A stretch of 60,444 bases of DNA, from NCBI RefSeq assembly GCF_030378065.1, contig NZ_JAUCGJ010000027.1, positions 1-60,444 on the forward strand. The letters are read 5' to 3'. Positions 1 through 8,740 of this stretch are shown here, piece after piece; the stretch's first letter is position 1; every line of letters starts with the position of its first letter. Source of the DNA: Candidatus Venteria ishoeyi. GTDB lineage: Bacteria > Pseudomonadota > Gammaproteobacteria > Beggiatoales > Beggiatoaceae. Made by a program: the position numbers and the translations under genes. The notes beneath the pieces were generated by a model. The model was not told the DNA's origin. It searched no databases and saw nothing but the letters and a program-made list of their open reading frames with translations.

Positions 1-3000
1 GAGGCCGGTGGGCAGCGTGTCGGCCTTGACCTGGACGTTATATGTATCTGCCTCAAGCCCCGTAATGCGGTAGTTGCCGTTGCTGTCGGTAACCGCCTGA
101 CTGTCACCTGCGCTGTAGCCTGCCGTGTCATCGTCATCAATATAAACGGTAACACCAGAGATACCGGCTTCTCCGGAATTTTGTACACCGTTACTGTCTT
201 CGTCCAGCCAGATGCGGTCGCCTATGCTTTCACCTTCGATTACAGTTACATCTTCATCGTGTTCAGGGTCTTCGTTTAGCGGTGTACCGGCATCTTCTGC
301 CGTCAAACCATCGTCTGTTACCACAAAAGCAGAAGTACTTAACAAAGCTGTTGCCTTAACACTATTATCATAAGTACCGAGTTCAATGGTATCGCTGACT
401 TTAACATTGAAAGCAAGAGTGACCTCATCACCAGCACCAATTTCCCAGGCACCGCTACCCCATGCCAGACTCTGCCGTGTTCCTGAAGTAGTTTTTACGG
501 GATCCCCCGTACTCCCTGTATTAATATTAGTGTCATCATCGCCATTATCAGTTACCGTTAATACTGAAGTACCGTCAACATAAGAAAAACCTTCAGGTAA
601 GAGATCTTCCACCGTCAAGCTGGTTACAGTATCAGTGCCACTGGCAACGTTAACCAGATCAATCGTGTATTTAACAGTGCCGCCAGGTACTATTGTAGGC
701 GTGGTGGGATCTGTGTCAGGCACACTTTCCGAAGTTTGCATTGCATTCTTATCAATGCTCAAAGGACTGACCAGGATGTATTTATCATCAATCGCCTGGT
801 AAGTATAATTTCCCTCTAAATCAGGTAGATTGCTTTCACCAATAGCTTCAAAGGTATTTTTGTTATAACCAGCTTTGGTGGCAGTGGTGATATAAGCTGT
901 ATATTTGACATCCACATAATCAGCAGGATTAAGGTTCGCTGGTAGTTGAGCAGAAGTTGGTACTGTACCTGTCTCCATCGCACTCAGCTGTGCACCTTTG
1001 ATACCAATATTGGCCCGCCCTAAATCCCAGAATAAAACACTATCACTTACCCCTAAAGCCGAACCGTCTGGTTTAGTCGGATCGGTATCATCGGAATCTG
1101 AAGTCCCATAAGTTGTAGTTATATCTGCCGATTTATCATAAATACTGATAGTTGTACTATCATCTTTATAGCGCCACCCCTCAGGCAGTACATCTTGAAT
1201 ATCCAGGCCGACAAGAATGTTGTAAGCTGGCACACGCAGGGTGAACTCGACTTCCTTATTTGGCACGTATTCAACAAAATCGACATTGGAAAGTTTGATG
1301 GCATCCAGCGCGACATCATTCATCCATGAGGAAGGTAGAGGTAAAGGGGTATAACCGACATCCAGATAAGGTGTTGCAAGATTTGCAACATCAGCATCTT
1401 CCCCCCAGGCCAATGCAATCGGTGCGGTTGCCGTAATATGCGCTCCCTGACTGTTTCCATCATCATCATACAGGGTTAATACATCCAATTTATTAGCAAA
1501 AATACCTTTATCAGAATCAGCTTCATTAGTATCATTAAAATCTTTATCGCCATTGAGATCCACCTTATCAAGGATACCATCCCCATCCCAATCCACAAAA
1601 ATTACTGTATTATCCTGAGTTGGAGTCACGTAAATGGGGGAGCCATTAAAACCTTCAGCACCAGTTAATGGATCTATGTTATTACCATCATCATCGGCTT
1701 TGGTATTACCCATGGACCAACCCATATAATATTCGTCGGTCAAGGCATAGGCAGGCACCAAATCATAACCCCAGTCGTAATAATCATGTTCTTTACCAAC
1801 CGAAGCAATACCCCAGAACTTTACTCCTCCCTCAGATTTCAGATAAACCGCCGAATCTGTAGGATAAGCCGCGCTTGTTCCCGTAGCCGCGCTTGTTCCC
1901 GTAGTGTATTTGATAGTACTGTTAGCAGGGATCGTGAAGTCTCCAGAGTGAGTCTTTTCTTCATAAAAAATCTTTAAAGGCGTGGCTTCAGGGTTATGTA
2001 GGTAGAGTTCAGCAAGTCCTTTTGAATCTGATGCACTGACTGCCGGTGCATAGTATTCCGCATCCCACAGGTTATTCGGTACCAATGAATAACCTCGCAT
2101 TTCTGAGGATAAACCACCATGATACTCCCCAATGGCAAGATTAATCTGTAAGGGATGCCCTGAATTACTGGAAATGGTAGCCCCTGAATTAGGGTTTGTC
2201 AGCTTGTAACTTTCACCTTGGTCTAAGCTTGGGGTTAGATCCACTAAGCCATCACCATCACTGTCAATGGCTAGTGTTGTATCATCAGTAGTCGCTTGAA
2301 TAAAAGCATAAACCGTATCAAAATCAGCAAAACCAAGCCCATCTAAATCTTTACCGACAGGTAACGTGTAATTCACCAGAAAAGGTTTTACCGGATAGAT
2401 TTCCCAGGATAATGAAAAAACAGTACCAGGATCGTTAGGCCACACTGTATAGGACATCGCTGCCGGGCCACCAATAACGTATAAGCGGTCACGACTATCG
2501 TAAGCAATAGTGCCTGAATCGCGTGGCTTGGAATCTACATTTGTACTTTCAAGCACAACGACTTCACCACGCTCTAAAGTTTGATGCTCCAGCGATGCTG
2601 CGTTAACAGTACCAAACTCTTCTGTGCTGGCCTGGAATGCGGTCGGATTTGTACCCTGGAAATTCTCATAACCATCTTCCCAGTGATCGTAATAAACAAT
2701 GGTATTATTGGTACTGGGGACAAATGCAATAATAGAGTCCATACCATCACTGACAGGATCATTATTATCAATATCTTTAAACGCCTCTCGTAATTGCTGT
2801 AAATCACCCGGCACATAATATTCTGTATACCCTGCGGCTATGGCGAGGTCAAACCATGCCTGCTGCGCTTCTGGGCTTAAAGGCAGACTGGTTTCAATCG
2901 CACCTGTGCTAAACTCAAGTATCCAGTTTCCACCTAATAAAGCATGACCGGTATCATCCACGGAAGCCGCTAAATCTGCGCCAGTCAGCTCACTGATATT

Positions 3001-3666
3001 TTCCACAAAATCAATGCCACTGTCATTTGCCGCAACCCGGCAACCATAAAGTAGAATATCTGCACCCTCATTTAGATTATTCTGCCAGGATTGTAATTGC
3101 GCCGTATAGCTGTCAAGATTGCTCAGATTGAGTTCATTATCTCCCAAGGTAAGCTTACCCTCAGAAGCGTGAGAAAGTATATGAATGGCATCGATGCTTT
3201 CATATGAAACCAAGCGCTCAGTAATTTGAGTGATACCGTCGCGCCCATTTTCCAATAAAATCACTTCCAGATGAACATCTTCACCTACACTATTAATACC
3301 TTCCAGCAGTATTTTATAATTGTTAACTGTTGTATCTACGAAGACAAGTTCCAAACGCGGCTCAATATCAGTAGGTGGAAGTGCATCCTCTCCTGGTTTT
3401 ACATTAATATCAGGATCACTTTCCAGTACCTGCTGTTCCCTTTCGTTTTGCACCGGTGCCAGTACCGGATTTTCCTGAAACTGAATACCTTCAGAGAATA
3501 AGCCCACTTCATTAAGCCCTCCGGAATCTAATCCCGGATCATCTGGCAAGTCAATTGCTGCGATAGGATCGGCACTGAGCAGCACGCGATCTTCCAGTTT
3601 TTCAAATAAAGCAGTGGTTTTTTTGCTTTGTATGTTTTTCAGGCTTTTTGACTTTTGCGATTTCAT
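1..3666 (-). CDS. Giant LEPR-XLL / DUF4347 surface adhesin, N-terminal part (runs off the window)
   Basis: One frame stays open for 1222 codons from ATG 3666 to the window edge; I checked it at several points and found no stop or frameshift. AGGA lies 7 nt before the ATG. Residues 21-34 (FEKLEDRVLLSADP) are a LEPR-XLL motif, which marks the N-terminus of very large secreted proteins. A DUF4347 domain follows at about 105-270 (LELVFVDTTVNN, IHILSHASEGKL, ADILLYGCRVA). A long Asp-rich extracellular-type region comes next, then a DUF11-like repeat at about 885-1000 (VKYTIDLVNVASG). From about 1147 an SdrD B-like domain begins (GESIGDRIWLDEDSNG). There is no classical signal peptide, so export by a type I system is inferred, with the OmpA-TolC protein at 4335-6590 as a possible exit duct. 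The family is associated with cell-surface attachment; the ligand is unknown. Confidence 0.88.
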   Translation of the reverse strand, partial: MKSQKSKSLKNIQSKKTTALFEKLEDRVLLSADPIAAIDLPDDPGLDSGGLNEVGLFSEGIQFQENPVLAPVQNEREQQVLESDPDINVKPGEDALPPTDIEPRLELVFVDTTVNNYKILLEGINSVGEDVHLEVILLENGRDGITQITERLVSYESIDAIHILSHASEGKLTLGDNELNLSNLDSYTAQLQSWQNNLNEGADILLYGCRVAANDSGIDFVENISELTGADLAASVDDTGHALLGGNWILEFSTGAIETSLPLSPEAQQAWFDLAIAAGYTEYYVPGDLQQLREAFKDIDNNDPVSDGMDSIIAFVPSTNNTIVYYDHWEDGYENFQGTNPTAFQASTEEFGTVNAASLEHQTLERGEVVVLESTNVDSKPRDSGTIAYDSRDRLYVIGGPAAMSYTVWPNDPGTVFSLSWEIYPVKPFLVNYTLPVGKDLDGLGFADFDTVYAFIQATTDDTTLAIDSDGDGLVDLTPSLDQGESYKLTNPNSGATISSNSGHPLQINLAIGEYHGGLSSEMRGYSLVPNNLWDAEYYAPAVSASDSKGLAELYLHNPEATPLKIFYEEKTHSGDFTIPANSTIKYTTGTSAATGTSAAYPTDSAVYLKSEGGVKFWGIASVGKEHDYYDWGYDLVPAYALTDEYYMGWSMGNTKADDDGNNIDPLTGAEGFNGSPIYVTPTQDNTVIFVDWDGDGILDKVDLNGDKDFNDTNEADSDKGIFANKLDVLTLYDDDGNSQGAHITATAPIALAWGEDADVANLATPYLDVGYTPLPLPSSWMNDVALDAIKLSNVDFVEYVPNKEVEFTLRVPAYNILVGLDIQDVLPEGWRYKDDSTTISIYDKSADITTTYGTSDSDDTDPTKPDGSALGVSDSVLFWDLGRANIGIKGAQLSAMETGTVPTSAQLPANLNPADYVDVKYTAYITTATKAGYNKNTFEAIGESNLPDLEGNYTYQAIDDKYILVSPLSIDKNAMQTSESVPDTDPTTPTIVPGGTVKYTIDLVNVASGTDTVTSLTVEDLLPEGFSYVDGTSVLTVTDNGDDDTNINTGSTGDPVKTTSGTRQSLAWGSGAWEIGAGDEVTLAFNVKVSDTIELGTYDNSVKATALLSTSAFVVTDDGLTAEDAGTPLNEDPEHDEDVTVIEGESIGDRIWLDEDSNGVQNSGEAGISGVTVYIDDDDTAGYSAGDSQAVTDSNGNYRITGLEADTYNVQVKADTLPTGL
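1868..1903 (-). repeat. Tandem 18-bp duplication inside the adhesin gene
   Basis: The unit GCCGCGCTTGTTCCCGTA (plus strand) occurs twice back to back and encodes a duplicated TGTSAA hexapeptide in the adhesin. It keeps the frame. It looks like a recent slippage event and a possible site of length variation. Confidence 0.8.
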
Positions 3667-3720
3667 GGGGATATCCTCATGTTTCATGGCGTTCTAAATT
3701 TGAGCACTTAAGTACCGATA

Positions 3721-3751
3721 GACCTGACAGGTTTTAAAAACCTGTCAGGTC
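3721..3751. repeat. 31-bp perfect palindrome in the adhesin upstream region
   Basis: The arms GACCTGACAGGTTTT and AAAACCTGTCAGGTC flank one central A, giving a perfect 15-bp stem. It lies 54 bp upstream of the adhesin start and downstream of the DUF29 gene (both on the minus strand). From memory, very similar palindromes are dispersed in many genomes, including filamentous sulfur bacteria and cyanobacteria. There is no T-run, so it is a mobile-type repeat more likely than a classical terminator. Confidence 0.8.
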
Positions 3752-3809
3752 TGCGGGTTTGCTCTCTTTTCCATATTTCTCAGAACATGTAAAAATAAAC
3801 TTCATTATT

Positions 3810-4283
3810 TTATCCTAAGTTATCAGGATAAAAGTCATCATCTAAAATTTGTGCATAATCATACGGACAAGCCTGCGGAAATATTGCCATCGGCAGGCGG
3901 CTTTCCTTGCTGGCTAACTTAACGGCACCAGGATAAGCTTTGCAGACAGCCTCTTCTAACTTTGCCTTAAGGCTGGGATTTTCAGACAGCAGATCCTGAA
4001 TTTGATCGCGCTGCTCAATAATGGTTCTGCGCCAACTTACACCTTCAAATTCCTGCCAGCGCGTAGATAAGTGCTGAAACTGGAATTGCCATTTAAGCAA
4101 GTGCATCAACAGGATTTTCAGGCGACTGACCAATTCATGCCGATTGCTTGCCCCCATGCCTTCAAGTTCCTCAATAAGATGCGTAATATCCACTTCGCTG
4201 AAGCGACCTGCGCGCAATAATTCGGCATTATGAATGGCCCAGGCGCTGAAATCTTTTTCATACTCTGAAATATTTTTTTGCAT
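3810..4283 (-). CDS. DUF29 family protein
   Basis: The protein has 157 residues, the usual length for DUF29. Family features are the N-terminal YEKDFSAWAIHNAELLRAG, the central HLIEELEGMG and HLLKWQFQ helices, WRRTIIEQRDQI in the middle and a C-terminal acidic end (YAQILDDDFYPDN). DUF29 proteins are small, alpha-helical and of unknown function, and are common in cyanobacteria and filamentous sulfur bacteria. It lies between the adhesin and the OmpA-TolC gene on the same strand. An inverted repeat sits just upstream of its start, so the three genes are probably not one tight operon. Confidence 0.85.
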   Translation of the reverse strand: MQKNISEYEKDFSAWAIHNAELLRAGRFSEVDITHLIEELEGMGASNRHELVSRLKILLMHLLKWQFQFQHLSTRWQEFEGVSWRRTIIEQRDQIQDLLSENPSLKAKLEEAVCKAYPGAVKLASKESRLPMAIFPQACPYDYAQILDDDFYPDNLG

Positions 4284-4298
4284 TTTATTTCCCTTGGT

Positions 4299-4321
4299 GA
4301 GACGTAGCAGTGCTACGTCTC
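4299..4321. repeat. Palindromic repeat, family GAGACGTAGCA (copy 1)
   Basis: GAGACGTAGCA and TGCTACGTCTC form a perfect 11-bp stem around a single G. It lies between the DUF29 and OmpA-TolC genes. A second copy with the same arms is at 54008-54030. Confidence 0.85.
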
Positions 4322-4334
4322 TACTGCTTTAAGC

Positions 4335-6590
4335 TTATTTTTCAGTTGTGTCCTTTTTCTGAATCTGTAACACAGGCAAACCGCTGTCCTCATCTTCATA
4401 TTGTTTGGGTACTAACTGCCGGGCTTCAAGGAATAATCCAGTGGCACGGTCATAGTTGCTGTAAGCCACGTTATAGGCGACATAACTGTTGAGGAAGCCT
4501 TGCTCAGTATTTACCCGTTCATTCTGGGCATCAAGCAGGCGCTCCAGATAGGTGCTGTTATCACTGTCCACCAGATTTGCGCTACGCCTTTCTTCAAGTG
4601 TATCCAGGTGTGCTTGGCGGGCTTGCATGGATTGATATTGCGCAAGCATTTCCCGGTAGGCGGTATCGAGTTCACGTACTGCGACTTGAACTTCCAATAA
4701 AATGGTTTCGATGGTGGTTTGCAGTTGTGCGGTGAGCTGGCGCACTTCAATGCTACGGCGGCGATGACGTGCTTTAGCAACGTGATTACCCAGTGCCATG
4801 TCAAACATCAAACCAATACCATAGCTGGGGCCACCGCGATCAAATTGGTCGGAAAAAGCTTGACCGACATCGTATTCATCACGCAGGCCATGCAGGGTGG
4901 CTTCAGCGACAAAATCCAGCACCGGTTGCAGTTCTTTTTCGGTCATTTGCATACGGATGACCCCGGCTTTAAGTTGCTTGAAGGCTTGCAACACTTCCGG
5001 ACGATGTTCCAGTGCGATTTGCGCGGCAGCTTTGATATTCGTAGGCATGGCAAACATTTTCGGGGAGTCAGTCGTCACCAGTTCAAATGCATCATTTGCC
5101 AGCAGTTCCGGGTCATTAATCAGTGAGGCCAGTTTACCTTCGGCATTTCTGACGGCTTGTTCGGAGCGGATACTGGCAGCATAGCGTTGGGCTTTACTGG
5201 CTTTAGCCAGTTTCATACGGGTACCTAGCGTATCTATGCCACTGCGTGCTTCAAGTTCAGCCACCACTTTTTCCGCTTCGGTGAAAAGTTTTTTCTGTTG
5301 CAACAGGTTGGCGCGTTCCAGATATAAAGCCCAGTAGCTGCGCTCAACTTCCAGCAGGTGAGTGGAGACCTGACGGATGAATTCGTCCATGGAGACCTGA
5401 TGGTCAACCTTGGCAATATCTATCTGGCTTTCGTTGTATTCAAAGCCGGCACCATTGAGCAGAGGTTGACGAAAGGTCAGGCTGAGGTTGGCGCGGCCTT
5501 GTTCTTTAGGGTTAAAATAAGTGGAATTATTGTCGCGGTGACCGATTTCCTGAGCAATTTCAATATTACCACCCGTGGTGAATTTTTTACGTAGCCCCGC
5601 TTCCAGATACCAGTCATTTTCTTTAAATCGGGTAGGGCCGCCGGTTTCGAGGTCACTGCCGGTAGGTCTGTCAGTACGTCCATATTTGGCTTCCACAAAC
5701 AAATGGGGATCAAATTTACCTTTAGTTTCTTCTATCACGGTTTCACGAATCAAAGGCAGATCACTGAATACACGCATCTGGCTTGAGTGACTCAATGCAC
5801 GTAATAGGAGTTCGTCAAGTTTTTGGTAAGTACGGTTGGATTTGGGATTCATTTGTGCAATTACTAAAGCTTGCCACCAGGGTTCAAAATCTACTGGTAT
5901 TGCTTGTAATTGCATTTCCTGCTCAGGGTTTTCAATCACTTGTATGCTAGCCTGGGCAACGCTGCTACTGACTTCGACCCGGCGATTTTTGGCGCGACCT
6001 TCTGCTGTCGCATTATCCGCTGTCGGCATACTGTCTCCCATGCCAACGTAATTAATAGCATCCGCTGTCAGCTTGAGTTCTTGACGTAGAAATAAGGCAA
6101 CCTGGCGTGCACGCTCAGCAGATAAAGACTGGTTATCGGGAAATCGGCTTTGTAATGTGCCACTAGGTGGGATATTATCAGAGTGTCCAACAACATGAAT
6201 CTGGATATTTTGTTCTTTTTTCCCTGCTTGCCCTGCCTTGATCGGTGCAATTTTTGCTCGAAGTTGGTTTTTAGCATCTTCACTGAGTTTTGCGATACCA
6301 TTGGGATAGTGTGCATAAAGCGTAAAACTGGATTGCGCATCTTTTGCCATTACCAGGCGAAAGTGAAAGCGGTAGTTTGAGGGGTCACTGGTAAGTTGTC
6401 TGGCTTTTTCCTGATAGGTTTGCATCAAAGGCTCGCTAATATCATCATAGCGTTCCTGCCAGGATTGCGTGCTACAGGCCGTCAATAGCGAAACACAGGA
6501 AAGCAGTAGCGCATAAGAGCGTGCACGTTTCATTATCTGGTTTAGACATGACGAATGAAAACAGGGACTTGCCGTGGGGATAGATTTCAC
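4335..6590 (-). CDS. OmpA-TolC fusion outer-membrane lipoprotein (efflux / type I secretion duct)
   Basis: The 751-residue product joins two envelope modules. A lipobox (LLTAC, Cys39) ends the signal sequence. An OmpA-like peptidoglycan-binding domain spans about 75-215 (HVVGHSDNIPPSG, LSAERARQVALFL, TAEGRAKNRRVEV). From about 270 to 735 there is a TolC-type outer-membrane efflux protein (long helices, FRQPLLNGAGFEYN, LLEVERSYWALYLERANLLQ, ARQLVPKQYED). The GTG at 6590 has a good AAGGA 8 nt upstream; an internal ATG at 6533 would give a more typical 20-residue lipoprotein signal but has a weaker ribosome site. The OmpA part would anchor the trimeric duct to the cell wall. With the adhesin next door, a role in type I secretion is plausible, but no ABC or membrane-fusion subunit is in the window. 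Confidence 0.88.
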   Translation of the reverse strand: MKSIPTASPCFHSSCLNQIMKRARSYALLLSCVSLLTACSTQSWQERYDDISEPLMQTYQEKARQLTSDPSNYRFHFRLVMAKDAQSSFTLYAHYPNGIAKLSEDAKNQLRAKIAPIKAGQAGKKEQNIQIHVVGHSDNIPPSGTLQSRFPDNQSLSAERARQVALFLRQELKLTADAINYVGMGDSMPTADNATAEGRAKNRRVEVSSSVAQASIQVIENPEQEMQLQAIPVDFEPWWQALVIAQMNPKSNRTYQKLDELLLRALSHSSQMRVFSDLPLIRETVIEETKGKFDPHLFVEAKYGRTDRPTGSDLETGGPTRFKENDWYLEAGLRKKFTTGGNIEIAQEIGHRDNNSTYFNPKEQGRANLSLTFRQPLLNGAGFEYNESQIDIAKVDHQVSMDEFIRQVSTHLLEVERSYWALYLERANLLQQKKLFTEAEKVVAELEARSGIDTLGTRMKLAKASKAQRYAASIRSEQAVRNAEGKLASLINDPELLANDAFELVTTDSPKMFAMPTNIKAAAQIALEHRPEVLQAFKQLKAGVIRMQMTEKELQPVLDFVAEATLHGLRDEYDVGQAFSDQFDRGGPSYGIGLMFDMALGNHVAKARHRRRSIEVRQLTAQLQTTIETILLEVQVAVRELDTAYREMLAQYQSMQARQAHLDTLEERRSANLVDSDNSTYLERLLDAQNERVNTEQGFLNSYVAYNVAYSNYDRATGLFLEARQLVPKQYEDEDSGLPVLQIQKKDTTEK

Positions 6591-6791
6591 GCGGGTTTCC
6601 TTATATCAGGTAAAATTTTGAGGGATAAGAACTTTTTTTAAATAGATTAAATATTATTTTAACGGGTAACTCACTTATTACAAGACTTATTACAGTTGCA
6701 ACAAGCTCTGTAACATTTAATGCAACTTCAATAGCTTGAAAGGCTTATTAAGTTACATTTTTATTACAAGTTTTTGAATGAAAAGGCGAGT

Positions 6792-7043
6792 TCAATTCAA
6801 GTTGATTTTACTCAACAAAACCTGGAAATCCAGATTTTCAGGTGTTTGTTGTAAAATTAACCACTGATATAAAATAATATCACTTTGTGCCAGTAACTTT
6901 ACAAATTGTTGTTGTTCCTGCTGATTTGCATATTGGTATACCTGAGTCAGATAAGCCAGCAAGTGCTCATCTAACTCTTTCATACCGCGTCGGCAAGACC
7001 AACGCAATCGTGCATATTCGTGTGCTGCGGCTAATGTATTCAT
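6792..7043 (-). CDS. sdhE: Succinate dehydrogenase flavinylation factor SdhE
   Basis: The product has 83 residues. The family signature is RWSCRRGMKELD at about residues 14-25 (the RGxxE core that contacts the flavoprotein), followed by the helical remainder (LLAYLTQVYQ, FVKLLAQSDIILYQWL). SdhE/YgfY (Sdh5 in eukaryotes) helps attach FAD covalently to SdhA and FrdA. It is divergent from the biosynthetic cluster that starts at 7109, with only 65 bp between starts. No sdh genes are in the window. Confidence 0.88.
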   Translation of the reverse strand: MNTLAAAHEYARLRWSCRRGMKELDEHLLAYLTQVYQYANQQEQQQFVKLLAQSDIILYQWLILQQTPENLDFQVLLSKINLN

Positions 7044-7108
7044 CTTTCTCTAATAATTTCTTATTTTGTTTCCTATAACCCATCGCCAGTACTTGTCCAG
7101 GTATTCTT

Positions 7109-8740
7109 ATGTCACCATCCCACCCACAACACATCCTCGACCTATTCCAAGATGTTTGCACCCGCTATGCGCAATCAACTGCACTGACTCAGCACCTGTC
7201 TCGCAATAAACAGTTTAAAATCAGCTTTGCACAACTCAATTTCCGTGCCAATGCTTTGGCAGATTATTTATTACAGCGGGGTTTGCAACCACAGGCAAAA
7301 GTCGGCTTGTATATGCGACGCTGTCCTGAGCAAGTCATCGCAATGCTGGCGATACTAAAAGCAGGCGCAATATTTTACAATCTCAATCCCAAGCTTTCCG
7401 CTGCTCAGGTTAATTATAGCCTGAAAATCTGCGCTTCCTCCTGGCTGCTAGTGGATAATGCCGCTTTGTTACGTTTGCAGCAGGCAAATACACTGATGCC
7501 CACCAAGCTATTACGCTTTAGTGATGAAATATTGACACCTATTCATGCCTCTTTAATTGATAAGTTATCCCAACACTTACAGGTGGATAATCTCAGTTGT
7601 CAAGACTTGAATACTACAGATCCGGTTAAATCGGTTTTAAGCTCACAATCTAGCTCGGCATCTATGGCAGCAACAGTATTGTTTACTTCCGGTTCTACCG
7701 GAGATCCTAAAGCTGTACAGATTGGACATACTGATTTGCTCAAGCGCGTCAGCAAGGAAATCACCGCTTATGCGCTGACATCTGAAGATCGACTGTTAAA
7801 TGTGTTGCCATTTTCTTTTGATGTAGGCTTGAATCAGTTGTTTAGCACTTTATGCAGTGGCGCAGAATTGATCTTGCTTAATAGTTGGCTGGCGGTAGAT
7901 ATTTGCCATGTGATTAAACAGCATCAAATCACTGGCGTTTCCGGTGTACCTAGTTTATGGGCGCAGCTTATGGCTAACCCTGATTCGACATGGCAAAAGC
8001 AAGCACAGGAAAGTTTACAAAACTTACGCTATCTTACTATTTCTGGTGGCGATATGCCGATTCCACAATTACAACAATTACGGCAACTTGTGCCGCAAAC
8101 CCAGATTTACAAAACCTATGGGCAAACCGAGGCTTTCCGGTTGACTATGTTACTTCCGGCGGAGTTTGATAAGCACATGGAAAGTGTGGGGCGAGTAATT
8201 CCAGGTGTTGAGCTATTGATTGTTAATTCTCAAAACCAACCGGTACCCACAGGAGAGCAAGGAGAAGTAGTGATGAGTGGCGAAGGTATGATGCAGGCTT
8301 ATCTAAATGATACCAGGCATGATCTATCTTTACGCCGCCATCCGCTGCGCAACGGACGCATGGCAATATATACCGGGGATATCGGGAGGTTGGATGAACA
8401 AGCCTACCTATACCTGTTGGGTAGAAAGGATAAAATGCTTAAAATACAAGGTAATCGGGTTTATCCCCAGGAAGTTGTTCATATCATGCTCACACATGAA
8501 GCAATACAGGAGGCCGTTGTCGTGGGTGGAGAAAACAAAATCGGAGAAAAAATACTCTGTGCAGCAGTTAGGTTACGTCCAACAATGCGTTTGACGCTTA
8601 TTGAGCTTAAAGCTTTTCTCAGTCAACATTTACCCTCTTATATGCAGCCAACACAATTACAGTTTGTAGAGGATTTCCCACGTACACCATCGGGCAAAAT
8701 TCAACTCAGTACTATTGAGGATTCCTGCTGTGAATGCTAA
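7109..8740 (+). CDS. AMP-forming acyl/aminoacyl ligase (exosortase-A-associated ligase type)
   Basis: The 543-residue protein is a complete ANL-superfamily adenylating enzyme. It has the phosphate loop TVLFTSGSTGDPK (about 188-200), YGQTEAFRLT (A5), YTGDIGRLDEQAYL and GRKDKMLKIQGNRV (A7/A8), and the catalytic Lys530 in TPSGKIQ (A10). In FSFDVG (Asp238) the Asp falls where amino-acid-activating domains such as DltA and NRPS A-domains bind the substrate amino group, so an amino acid substrate is inferred. It resembles ligases found beside exosortase A, although no exosortase is seen here. It overlaps the decarboxylase gene by 11 nt and heads a six-gene run whose ACP (10648-10911) is its likely acceptor. 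Confidence 0.85.
   Translation: MSPSHPQHILDLFQDVCTRYAQSTALTQHLSRNKQFKISFAQLNFRANALADYLLQRGLQPQAKVGLYMRRCPEQVIAMLAILKAGAIFYNLNPKLSAAQVNYSLKICASSWLLVDNAALLRLQQANTLMPTKLLRFSDEILTPIHASLIDKLSQHLQVDNLSCQDLNTTDPVKSVLSSQSSSASMAATVLFTSGSTGDPKAVQIGHTDLLKRVSKEITAYALTSEDRLLNVLPFSFDVGLNQLFSTLCSGAELILLNSWLAVDICHVIKQHQITGVSGVPSLWAQLMANPDSTWQKQAQESLQNLRYLTISGGDMPIPQLQQLRQLVPQTQIYKTYGQTEAFRLTMLLPAEFDKHMESVGRVIPGVELLIVNSQNQPVPTGEQGEVVMSGEGMMQAYLNDTRHDLSLRRHPLRNGRMAIYTGDIGRLDEQAYLYLLGRKDKMLKIQGNRVYPQEVVHIMLTHEAIQEAVVVGGENKIGEKILCAAVRLRPTMRLTLIELKAFLSQHLPSYMQPTQLQFVEDFPRTPSGKIQLSTIEDSCCEC

Noticed and set aside
1119-2816. Small frames on both strands within the adhesin gene, suggesting a broken gene
   Set aside because: The adhesin frame itself is open throughout and gives coherent domains, so these are shadows.
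7109-8740. Nonribosomal peptide synthetase
   Set aside because: Only a free-standing ligase and a separate carrier protein are present; no condensation or thioesterase domain occurs in the cluster.
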